DNA of 5,200 bases from CAZOBJ01 sp964577825 (GTDB lineage Bacteria > Planctomycetota > SZUA-567 > JAFGNG01), in contig CAZOBJ010000168.1 of assembly GCA_964577825.1 (NCBI GenBank), forward strand, positions 1 through 5,200. The letters run 5' to 3'. The notes beneath the pieces were generated by a model that worked only from the letters and a program-made list of their open reading frames with translations, was not told the origin of the DNA and ran no database searches. Position 1 is the stretch's first letter, and each line of letters starts with the position of its first letter. The position numbers and the translations under genes are program-made. Positions 1 through 5,200 of this stretch are shown one piece after another.

Positions 1-1707
1 CCCGGCACCGCCCAGGACGAAGACGTGATCTTCCGCGCCGGCAACCTGTTCTTCGAGGCCGGGGCCTACGAGCGGGCGGCCGAGTCGTTTGAGGAGTTCA
101 CGCGCCGGCACGGCCAGAGCGAGCGGCTGGGCCAGGCGCGCAACATGCTCGGGCTCGCGTATCAGCGGCTGGGCCTGTTTGAGCGGGCCGCGAATGTGTT
201 TCACGCCAATGCGGTCGAGCGCGCGACTGCCGAAGGCCGAAAGAGCCTGTACTACCTGGGCGAAACGTACCTGAAATGGGGCGGCCCGCGCCTCGGGGGA
301 CCGAACAGTCCGCTGCTCGCCCAGGAGCATACCTCGCAGAGCCTGGTCGGAGAAAACCGGCTGCGCGAGCGAGATGTGGCCGACTGGTCGCGGCTGGTGG
401 CCCGGCTTCAGGAGGCGGCCGGGGCGCTGGCTCCTTCGCCCTCGCGCCGGATCCTTCGGTTGCTGGGCAGTCCATTCGAGCGTCGGGTTGCCTCGCTTCC
501 GGATGACCGTCCGCCCCCGCCGACGCACCGGCAGGCGATCCTGGAAGGCCTCAATTCGCTGCTCGCGCGCGCGGATCTGTACGACCCGGCCGCGTGGCGC
601 GGCACGGAGCTGAACCCGGAGCTCACGGACCTTCTGCGGCGCATTGAGCTCGCTCCCGAGGAGGTCGCGCGCATGAACCGGCTCTTGCTCGAGGCCGCGT
701 ACCCGGAAGGCATCCTGCCCGCGAGCCCCACAGAGGGACCGGTGCGCCTGCCGCGCACGGCGCGCGAGGTCTTTGCGCACGTGCGCGGGTTGCCCGGTCT
801 CGGGCCGCAGAGCCGTCCGTGGAGGTGGAGCACGTTCGCGCTGGGCGAGACGCTGTTCACTATCGCGCAGACGCTCCAGCATCCCGAGCTCACGGACACC
901 GATCGCGCGCGCGTGCCCGGGGCCGCGCCGCCCGCCGCGCCCGAGCAGGCGGAGGCCGAGCAAGCAGCCCCCGAGCCTGCCCAGGCGCCCGGCGCACAGG
1001 CCGCGACCGCCCCAGCGGGCGAAGAGGAAGAAGAGGAAGAAGAGGAAGAGGGAGAGACGGGCCAGCCTGCCCCGCCCGAGGTGTATCGTCCCTACTACCG
1101 CAAGGCCGCGGCTGTGCTGACCGAGGCGCTGGACCGATACGTGCTCTACCCGGACCATCCCGACGGTCTGCGGCGCGAACAGCAGGAGACGGATTTTCTG
1201 GACGTCCTGCAAAGCCGGTACCGTGCCACCTATTTCCTGGCCTTGTGCCGCCTGGAGCTGGGGCAGGAACAGCGCGGAGACGGAGCGGGCGCGCAGGGGC
1301 TGTTGCGGCGGATCATCGACGAGGACCGGTACGGCGCCGAGGTGTGGGCGGAAAACCCGCTCATGGGCCGCATTCGGCGCAACGCGCACATCCACCTTGG
1401 GCTGTCCCTGTATCGCACAGGGGACTACATGGCCGCCTACGAGGTCTTCGAGCAGGCCCAGCAGCGCCTGCGTACGAGCGAGCGGCCGTATCTTCTGTAC
1501 ATGATGGGCGAGTGCCTGCTTGCCATGGGCCGCACGCGCGAGGCGCGCAACAAGTACATTTCCGCGCGCAACGCGGTGCGCACCGCGGGCGCGCCCGATA
1601 CGGGCGGGTTTCCTGAGACGTTCGGGGTCGAGTTTTGGCAGCGGCGCAACGAGGAGCGTCTGCGCGACCTCCAGGACCTCGCGTCCCTGGGACGCCTGGA
1701 GCTGTAG
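1..1707 (+). CDS. TPR-repeat protein, 5' end outside the window
   Basis: The frame is open from base 1, and the first eight codons (PGTAQDED) read smoothly into a TPR-like helix pair. The GTG at 25 is therefore probably internal and the true start lies upstream; 568 residues are visible. Visible residues 11-95 and 462-534 contain TPR-like pairs (GNLFFEAGAYERAAESFEEF; LGLAYQRLGLFERAANVF; LGLSLYRTGDYMAAYEVFEQ; MMGECLLAMGRTREARNKY). The middle is helical without a recognised domain, followed by an Ala/Pro/Glu-rich linker (about 305-360) with ten consecutive Glu at 341-350. No membrane segment is visible; a signal peptide could be in the missing part. TPRs are protein-binding scaffolds, so the molecular role is unknown. 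Its place 26 bases before a FlgN-like gene suggests a link to flagella or envelope assembly, by context only. The TPR fold is fairly sure; the function is not. Confidence 0.85.
   Translation, partial: PGTAQDEDVIFRAGNLFFEAGAYERAAESFEEFTRRHGQSERLGQARNMLGLAYQRLGLFERAANVFHANAVERATAEGRKSLYYLGETYLKWGGPRLGGPNSPLLAQEHTSQSLVGENRLRERDVADWSRLVARLQEAAGALAPSPSRRILRLLGSPFERRVASLPDDRPPPPTHRQAILEGLNSLLARADLYDPAAWRGTELNPELTDLLRRIELAPEEVARMNRLLLEAAYPEGILPASPTEGPVRLPRTAREVFAHVRGLPGLGPQSRPWRWSTFALGETLFTIAQTLQHPELTDTDRARVPGAAPPAAPEQAEAEQAAPEPAQAPGAQAATAPAGEEEEEEEEEEGETGQPAPPEVYRPYYRKAAAVLTEALDRYVLYPDHPDGLRREQQETDFLDVLQSRYRATYFLALCRLELGQEQRGDGAGAQGLLRRIIDEDRYGAEVWAENPLMGRIRRNAHIHLGLSLYRTGDYMAAYEVFEQAQQRLRTSERPYLLYMMGECLLAMGRTREARNKYISARNAVRTAGAPDTGGFPETFGVEFWQRRNEERLRDLQDLASLGRLEL
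1021..1050 (+). repeat. 9-base tandem repeat encoding poly-Glu
   Basis: The unit GAAGAGGAA is repeated 3.3 times without mismatch, in frame with the TPR gene, and gives ten Glu codons. It lies in a purine-only run extending to 1057. The unit is a multiple of three, so copy-number change would alter the length of the acidic tract without breaking the frame. Confidence 0.9.
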
Positions 1708-1719
1708 ATTGTCCGGCGC

Positions 1720-1724
1720 AGGAG
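1720..1724 (+). promoter_or_regulatory. Ribosome binding site of the flgN-like gene
   Basis: AGGAG lies 9 bases before the ATG at 1734. It selects that start over in-frame starts further upstream, such as 1635, which would overlap the TPR gene and add a Pro/Arg-rich, unconserved-looking leader. Confidence 0.7.
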
Positions 1725-1733
1725 ACCGAGATC

Positions 1734-2195
1734 ATGGATGAGGCTACGGAGACCGCACGCTGTTTGCGCGACTTGCTGGAACAGCAGGAGGCCTGCTACC
1801 GCGAGGTGCTGGACCTGAGCCGCCGGCAGGTGGAGCTCATCCAGGCCAAGGACACCGCGGCGTTGCTGGAGATCCTCTCCGAGAAGCAGGCGCGCATGCA
1901 GGCGATGGAGGAGGTCACCCGCCAGGCCGGGCCGCTCCTGGCCGCGTGGGAGGACCAGCGCGCATCCGTGCCCGAGGCCGACCGCGCGGCCGTGGAAGAG
2001 ATGCACGAGCGCGTGAAGACCGTGCTCGCCCGGGTCCTGGAGCTCGAGGAGACGAGCCGCCAGGCCCTGGAGGGCTCGACCGACGAGGCCGGCCGCAAGG
2101 TGGCCCAGGCCCAGCGCGGCAAGCAGATGCTCAAGGCCTACGGCGCGCGCCCGGGCGGCGGACAGGCCCCCCGGTTTACGGACAATCGCGAGTGA
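1734..2195 (+). CDS. flgN: FlgN-like flagellar export chaperone
   Basis: The product is 153 residues, almost wholly alpha-helical and highly charged, with no membrane segment. The first 65 residues (LRDLLEQQEACYREVLDLSR, then a stretch ending in EILSEKQARMQAMEEV) follow the FlgN pattern: a helix with regular Leu, a 'xxLIQAKDTAALLEILSEK' turn region and a second long helix. The length fits the family (about 140-160). FlgN proteins are cytoplasmic chaperones that hold the hook-filament junction proteins FlgK and FlgL for type III export. The C-terminal 25 residues are Gly/Arg/Pro-rich and probably disordered, where FlgN proteins carry substrate-binding segments. The next gene starts 8 bases after the stop, so it is co-transcribed with the kinase and regulator. 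FlgN sequences are poorly conserved, so the call rests on fold pattern, size and neighbours; a generic coiled-coil protein is the alternative. Confidence 0.72.
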   Translation: MDEATETARCLRDLLEQQEACYREVLDLSRRQVELIQAKDTAALLEILSEKQARMQAMEEVTRQAGPLLAAWEDQRASVPEADRAAVEEMHERVKTVLARVLELEETSRQALEGSTDEAGRKVAQAQRGKQMLKAYGARPGGGQAPRFTDNRE

Positions 2196-2197
2196 GG
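2194..2197 (+). promoter_or_regulatory. Ribosome binding site of the kinase gene
   Basis: GAGG overlaps the TGA stop of the flgN-like gene and sits 6 bases before the ATG at 2204. The overlap suggests translational coupling. It supports the 2204 start over the internal Met26 (2279), which lacks a comparable site. Confidence 0.6.
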
Positions 2198-2203
2198 AAC
2201 CCG

Positions 2204-3523
2204 ATGGCTGCGGACGACGCTCCCGCCAAGCCCGACGCTCCTGAGCCGAACCCGGTGCCCGTGGCCGCGGCCGCCGGCATGGACGTGAACGAGCTCACCG
2301 AGCTCGTGGGCAAGTTCAACGAGTCCACGGCACGGCTCAAGGAAAGCCACGAGCGGCTGCGCGCGCGCGTGGACGAGCTCGCCAATGAGCTCGCGCGCAA
2401 GAACGTGGAGCTCAGCGACCGCGTGGAGGAGATCTCCAGCCTCAAGAACTACCTGGCCAACATCCTGGGCGGCATCTCGGACGGCGTGCTGGCCGTGGAC
2501 CTGGACGGGCGTCTGAGCGCGCTCAACGACCCGGCGCGCGCGCTCCTGGACCTGCCCGCGGGCGCGGGTGCGCAACCTAAGGGCGAGGGGACCCCGCGCG
2601 AGACGGCGCTCGACGGACGGGCCGGACCGGTGGCCGGGATCCTGCTCACCGCGCTGGACGAGGAGCGCTCGCTCGACAGCGTGGAGGTAAACGTGCAGGG
2701 CGCGGACGGCCAAGCGCGAGTGCTGTCCGTGTCCGCCGCGCCGCTGCGCGAGGCCGGCGGCGCGAGGCTCGGTGCGGTGGCCACGTTCCGGGACAACACC
2801 GAGCTGCGCCGGCTCGAAGAGACCCTGCGCCGCCGCGACCGGCTGGCCGCGCTCGGAGAGATGGCCGCCCAGCTCGCGCACGAGATCCGCAATCCGCTCG
2901 GCGGCATCGAGCTGTATGCGTCGCTCCTGGATCGGTCGCTCTCCGAGGACGCGCAGGGCCGCGAGCTCTTGAGCAAGATTGCGGGCGCGGCCGGAAGCCT
3001 GAACCGGGTCGTGGAGGACATGCTGACCTTTACCCGGCCGAGCGTCCCCGACCGCAGGCCCGTGCGCGTGGGCGAGCTCCTGGACGCCGCGGTGGAGCTC
3101 GCAGGCGGCGCGCTCGCCGACGGAGCTGTCGACGTGGACCGCGTGTACAAGGCCGAGCGTCCGGTCGCCATGGACCCGGGGCTGATGCAGCGGGCGTTCC
3201 TCAACGTCATCCTGAATGCGGTGCAGGCCATGGAGCCCGGCGGGCGCCTGCGCCTGGAGGCCGCGCTCGCGGCCGCGACCCCGGACGCGGACCGGGAGCG
3301 CCTGGTCGTGCGCATCGCGGACACAGGGGCCGGGGTGCCGGCCGAGTTGCGCGACAAGATCTTCGATCCCTTCTTCACCTCTCGGGACGGGGGCACGGGC
3401 CTGGGCCTGGCGATCGTGCACAAGATCGTGCAGGACCACGGCGGCACGGTGCGCGTGGAAGAGAACGCACCTCGCGGCGCCGTGTTCGTGTTCGACCTGC
3501 CCGTGTCCGCCAAGGGGATATAG
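2204..3523 (+). CDS. Soluble PAS-domain sensor histidine kinase (FleS/FlrB/AtoS-like)
   Basis: This 439-residue kinase should phosphorylate the response regulator encoded 2 bases downstream. Residues 1-25 are an Ala/Pro-rich tail; 27-82 form a likely coiled coil rich in Leu, Glu and Arg. Residues 80-198 look like a PAS domain (NILGGISDGVLAVDLDGRLS start, VATFRDNTELRRLEE end). The HisKA domain follows with the H-box LAHEIRNPLGG; His226 is the expected phosphorylation site. The ATPase domain has the N-box (FLNVILNAVQAM, Asn338), G1 (DTGAGVP, 373-379), F-box (FDPFFTS, 387-393) and G2 (GGTGLGLAI, 396-404). All catalytic motifs are intact. No membrane segment is present, so it should act in the cytoplasm. 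The nearest functional types are kinases of flagellar sigma-54 cascades (FleS, FlrB, FlgS), assigned from neighbours; the domain call itself is firm. The signal is unknown. Confidence 0.93.
   Translation: MAADDAPAKPDAPEPNPVPVAAAAGMDVNELTELVGKFNESTARLKESHERLRARVDELANELARKNVELSDRVEEISSLKNYLANILGGISDGVLAVDLDGRLSALNDPARALLDLPAGAGAQPKGEGTPRETALDGRAGPVAGILLTALDEERSLDSVEVNVQGADGQARVLSVSAAPLREAGGARLGAVATFRDNTELRRLEETLRRRDRLAALGEMAAQLAHEIRNPLGGIELYASLLDRSLSEDAQGRELLSKIAGAAGSLNRVVEDMLTFTRPSVPDRRPVRVGELLDAAVELAGGALADGAVDVDRVYKAERPVAMDPGLMQRAFLNVILNAVQAMEPGGRLRLEAALAAATPDADRERLVVRIADTGAGVPAELRDKIFDPFFTSRDGGTGLGLAIVHKIVQDHGGTVRVEENAPRGAVFVFDLPVSAKGI
3512..3518 (+). promoter_or_regulatory. Ribosome binding site of the response regulator gene
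   Basis: AAGGGGA lies within the last codons of the kinase gene, 7 bases before the ATG at 3526. With a 2-base gap between the genes, kinase and regulator are probably translated in a coupled way. Confidence 0.65.
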
Positions 3524-3525
3524 GC

Positions 3526-4929
3526 ATGGCCGGCGAGCGCATCGTGGTGGTCGACGACCAGCAGTTCATGCGCGAGGGACTGCGCGAGACCCTGACCCGC
3601 GCGGGGTATGCCGTCACCAGCTGCGCGTCCGGGGCCGAGGCGCTGGATGTGCTCGCCGAAGGCGACGCCGCGGCCCTGGTCACGGATGTGCGCATGCCCG
3701 AGATGAGTGGCATGCGCCTGCTCGAACGCGTGCGCGCCGCGGACGCGGCCCTGCCTGTGGTCATGATCACGGCCTACGGCACGGTGGAGAACGCGGTCGA
3801 GGCCATGAAGGGCGGGGCCTTCGACTACGTGCTCAAGCCCTTCAACGCCGAGACCCTGGAACTGGTGGTGCGCAAGGCCGTGGAGCACCGTCGCCTGCTC
3901 AGGGAAAACGAGTTCCTGCGCGACGAGCTTGGCCGTGCCTTCGCCCCGGAGAACTTTCTAGGCGAGAGCGAGGCCATGCAGGCGATCTTCGCCCAAATCG
4001 GACAGGTGGCCGGCACGGACAGCACCGTGCTCCTGCGCGGCGAGACGGGCACGGGCAAAGAGCTCGCGGCCGCCGCCATCCACATGCGAAGTCCCCGCGC
4101 GGACCGTCCGCTGGTCCGGGTCAACTGCGCCGCGCTCTCGGCGGGGCTGTTGGAGAGCGAACTGTTCGGACACGAGAAAGGCGCGTTCACCGGCGCGGAG
4201 CGGCAGCGCGTGGGCCGATTCGAGCTGGCCGAGGACGGCACCATCCTGCTCGACGAGATCAGCGAGATGAGCCTGGCGCTGCAAGGCAAGCTCCTGCGCG
4301 TGCTCCAGGAGCGCGAGTACGAGCGCGTGGGCTCGTCCGAGACCGTGCGCACGAACGCGCGGATCCTGGCCACGAGCAACCGGCCCTTGGAGACGAGCAT
4401 TGAGGAGGGCACGTTCCGACGCGACCTCTTCTATCGACTCAACGTGGTGCCGATCACCCTCCCGCCCCTTCGGGAGCGCAAGGGAGACATCCCGCTTCTT
4501 GTGGAGCATTTCCTGCGCAAGCACGGCGGCGCGCGCACGCGCGCGGACGCGGCGGGCGCCGAGGGCGCGCCCGAGGCCCGGCGGCTATCCGTCACGCGCG
4601 AGGCCCTGGCCATGCTGGAAGCCTACGACTGGCCAGGCAATGTCCGCGAGCTCGAAAACATCGTGGAGCGCGCGGTCGTGCTCGGCGACGGGGCGGTGCT
4701 CGGGTGCGAGGCCATCGCCCCCGGGCTCGCCCGGCACGCAGAGGGCGCGGCCGGCGCGCACACGCGCGCGGCGTTCCGGCCGCGGCCCCTGGCCGAGGTC
4801 GAGGAGGAGCATGTGCGCCGCGTGCTCGAACACTTCGACGGGCATCGCCAGAAGAGCGCCACGGCCCTGGGGATCAGCGAGCGGAGCCTGCGCGACCGGC
4901 TCAAGCGCTGGCGGGAGCGAGACGCCTGA
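3526..4929 (+). CDS. NtrC-family sigma-54-dependent response regulator (FleR/FlrC-like)
   Basis: A 467-residue protein with the full three-domain NtrC layout. The receiver (1-120) has acidic Asp10/Asp11, phospho-acceptor Asp54 (TDVRMPEMSG), Thr82 and Lys104 (KPF). The AAA+ domain (about 143-385) has Walker A GETGTGKE (172-179), the sigma-54 contact loop GAFTGA (219-224), Walker B ILLDE (240-244), sensor I (ATSNR), arginine-finger region FRRDLFYRLN (297-306) and sensor II WPGNVREL (369-376). A Fis-type helix-turn-helix ends the protein (about 425-462, HRQKSATALGISERSLRDRL). It should remodel RNA polymerase-sigma-54 using ATP once phosphorylated. The partner is almost surely the adjacent kinase. 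A sigma-54 promoter before flgB, 169 bases past its stop, is the obvious target; the flagellar role is inferred from that. Residues 334-352 are a low-complexity Gly/Ala/Arg stretch, longer than usual between these AAA+ elements. Confidence 0.95.
   Translation: MAGERIVVVDDQQFMREGLRETLTRAGYAVTSCASGAEALDVLAEGDAAALVTDVRMPEMSGMRLLERVRAADAALPVVMITAYGTVENAVEAMKGGAFDYVLKPFNAETLELVVRKAVEHRRLLRENEFLRDELGRAFAPENFLGESEAMQAIFAQIGQVAGTDSTVLLRGETGTGKELAAAAIHMRSPRADRPLVRVNCAALSAGLLESELFGHEKGAFTGAERQRVGRFELAEDGTILLDEISEMSLALQGKLLRVLQEREYERVGSSETVRTNARILATSNRPLETSIEEGTFRRDLFYRLNVVPITLPPLRERKGDIPLLVEHFLRKHGGARTRADAAGAEGAPEARRLSVTREALAMLEAYDWPGNVRELENIVERAVVLGDGAVLGCEAIAPGLARHAEGAAGAHTRAAFRPRPLAEVEEEHVRRVLEHFDGHRQKSATALGISERSLRDRLKRWRERDA
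4527..4771 (+). repeat. Pair of near-identical 20-base alternating purine-pyrimidine tracts
   Basis: Bases 4527-4546 and 4752-4771 match at 19 of 20 positions, 225 bases apart, inside the regulator gene. Each contains 17 bases of strict purine-pyrimidine alternation (4529-4545 and 4754-4770). Both lie in the same reading frame and encode GARTRA and GAHTRA in two flexible linkers, one before sensor II and one before the helix-turn-helix. They may be a duplication or convergent GC-rich low complexity. Confidence 0.8.
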
Positions 4930-4944
4930 TGCGAGGGCAGTTTA

Positions 4945-4967
4945 TGCCGCGATCGGCACTTTCTTCC
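4945..4967 (+). terminator. Weak terminator-like hairpin after the regulator gene
   Basis: TGCCG (4945-4949) and CGGCA (4954-4958) form a 5-base-pair stem with a CGAT loop. The pyrimidine-rich run CTTTCTTCC follows, 15 bases after the regulator stop. The stem is short and the tail is not a pure T run, so it may only pause or partly terminate the upstream transcript. Confidence 0.3.
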
Positions 4968-5031
4968 GGCCTCAGCGCCCATGCGTGGCGTAGAATCTTT
5001 GCGTCGGCCAGGTGGCTCCAGCCTCAAGAAC

Positions 5032-5064
5032 GTCGCAACCTGTTCCGTAATATTGGCTTGCGAC
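5032..5064 (+). promoter_or_regulatory. Candidate upstream activator site (7-base inverted repeat)
   Basis: GTCGCAA (5032-5038) and TTGCGAC (5058-5064) are perfect inverted repeats with a 19-base spacer. They cover about -92 to -60 from the start predicted for the sigma-54 promoter at 5098, a usual place for enhancer-type activator binding. A related half-site TTGCGTC (6 of 7) lies at 4999-5005. The binder is inferred to be the adjacent regulator; chance alone could produce such a dyad. Confidence 0.35.
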
Positions 5065-5068
5065 TTTG

Positions 5069-5083
5069 GAAACGTATTGTTTC
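5069..5083 (+). promoter_or_regulatory. Small dyad upstream of the sigma-54 promoter
   Basis: GAAAC (5069-5073) and GTTTC (5079-5083) are inverted around GTATT, with arm centres one helical turn apart, as in many sites for Fis-type helix-turn-helix dimers. It ends 14 bases before the -24 element. Five-base arms are common by chance, so this is a weak call. Confidence 0.25.
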
Positions 5084-5097
5084 TCTTGGGCGCCGAA

Positions 5098-5113
5098 TGG
5101 CACGGCAATTGGT
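5098..5113 (+). promoter_or_regulatory. Sigma-54 (-24/-12) promoter of flgB
   Basis: TGGCACGGCAATTGGT matches the sigma-54 consensus TGGCAC-N5-TTGCW with a perfect -24 element, exact spacing and one mismatch in the -12 element (TTGG for TTGC). The predicted start is near 5124, leaving a leader of about 29 bases with the Shine-Dalgarno and the flgB ATG at 5153. It lies in the only noncoding stretch of the window, directly after a sigma-54 activator gene, which strongly raises its likelihood. Confidence 0.75.
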
Positions 5114-5138
5114 CTTCTGCCGACGGCGCAGTGTGTAC

Positions 5139-5146
5139 GGAGGGAG
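5139..5146 (+). promoter_or_regulatory. Strong ribosome binding site of flgB
   Basis: GGAGGGAG ends 6 bases before the ATG at 5153. It is the best Shine-Dalgarno in the window, consistent with high expression of a structural rod gene. Confidence 0.75.
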
Positions 5147-5152
5147 TGCGGT

Positions 5153-5200
5153 ATGATCCGCGGGTTGTTCCAGCGAGAGATCCTGCCGGTTCTCGAGTCC
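5153..5200 (+). CDS. flgB: Flagellar basal-body rod protein FlgB, N-terminus only
   Basis: Only 16 codons are in the window: MIRGLFQREILPVLES. The pattern GLF-x(3,4)-IPVLE (here ILPVLE) is typical, from memory, of planctomycete FlgB starts, which continue into a helix and the conserved rod motif ANIANxxTPGY just beyond this window. FlgB is the proximal rod subunit, exported by the flagellar type III system and assembled on the MS ring/FliE. The sigma-54 promoter, strong Shine-Dalgarno, the FlgN-like gene and a FlrC-like regulator upstream all fit the first gene of a flgB-flgC-fliE-type operon. The stretch is too short to be certain. Confidence 0.7.
   Translation, partial: MIRGLFQREILPVLES

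Noticed and set aside
25..27. GTG at 25 as the start of the TPR protein
   Set aside because: The frame stays open to base 1, there is no Shine-Dalgarno before it, and the TPR helix appears to begin at once, so the gene most likely starts upstream of the window.
819..1616. Plus-strand 265-codon frame inside the TPR gene
   Set aside because: It is a frame-shadow rich in Arg, Gly and Ala; the TPR frame explains the region and its codon pattern.
2279..2281. Met26 as the kinase start
   Set aside because: No good ribosome binding site precedes it, while the ATG at 2204 has GAGG overlapping the previous stop.
2138..3439. Long minus-strand open frames (433 codons here, and 479 codons at 2449-3888)
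   Set aside because: They lie antisense to the kinase and regulator, whose domains are unambiguous. Long antisense frames are expected in GC-rich genes, and the translations are low-complexity with no domain I recognise.
4986..5002. Second sigma-54-like promoter TGGCG...TTTGC
   Set aside because: The GG to GC distance is 2 bases too long, and sigma-54 is strict about this spacing. The element at 5098 is far better.
5053..5070. TTGGCTTGCGACTTTGGA as a -24/-12 promoter
   Set aside because: It has GG at the -24 position but no GC at the right distance, and it overlaps the dyad arm at 5058-5064.
1..5200. CRISPR array, tRNA, rRNA, insertion sequence or phage genes
   Set aside because: I saw no regularly spaced repeats, cloverleaf sequences, transposase motifs or integrase motifs on either strand; the window is nearly filled by five flagellar-cluster genes.

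Overview
This is a GC-rich bacterial window in which every gene reads on the + strand. The layout points to a flagellar regulatory cluster: the end of a tetratricopeptide (TPR) protein, a FlgN-like export chaperone, a soluble PAS-type sensor histidine kinase, its NtrC-class (sigma-54 activator) response regulator, a 223-base intergenic control region, and the first 16 codons of flgB. The source is probably Planctomycetota, because the order TPR protein - flgN - kinase - sigma-54 activator - flgB and the FlgB N-terminal pattern (GLF...IPVLE) fit my memory of that phylum. No lineage marker is present, so this is tentative; another GC-rich flagellated group such as Deltaproteobacteria is possible.

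Layout: 1-1707 is a TPR protein open at its 5' end, with an acidic tract encoded by a 9-base tandem repeat. 1734-2195 is the FlgN-like protein, 26 bases after it. 2204-3523 is the kinase, after 8 bases. 3526-4929 is the response regulator, after 2 bases. The tight spacing and a ribosome binding site ahead of each of the last three genes support one transcript. 4930-5152 is noncoding by codon composition. It holds a weak terminator-like hairpin, two dyads that could be activator sites, and a good sigma-54 -24/-12 promoter (5098-5113). A strong Shine-Dalgarno precedes flgB at 5153.

Working model (inference): the kinase, which lacks membrane segments and carries an N-terminal coiled coil plus PAS domain, senses a cytoplasmic state, perhaps progress of flagellar assembly. 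It phosphorylates the activator at Asp54. The activator, bound upstream of 5098, drives the sigma-54 promoter of the adjacent flgB (rod/basal body) operon. This resembles FleS/FleR, FlrB/FlrC and FlgS/FlgR logic. I see no completely unknown system. The most informative parts are the intergenic switch and the unexplained TPR protein at the head of the cluster.
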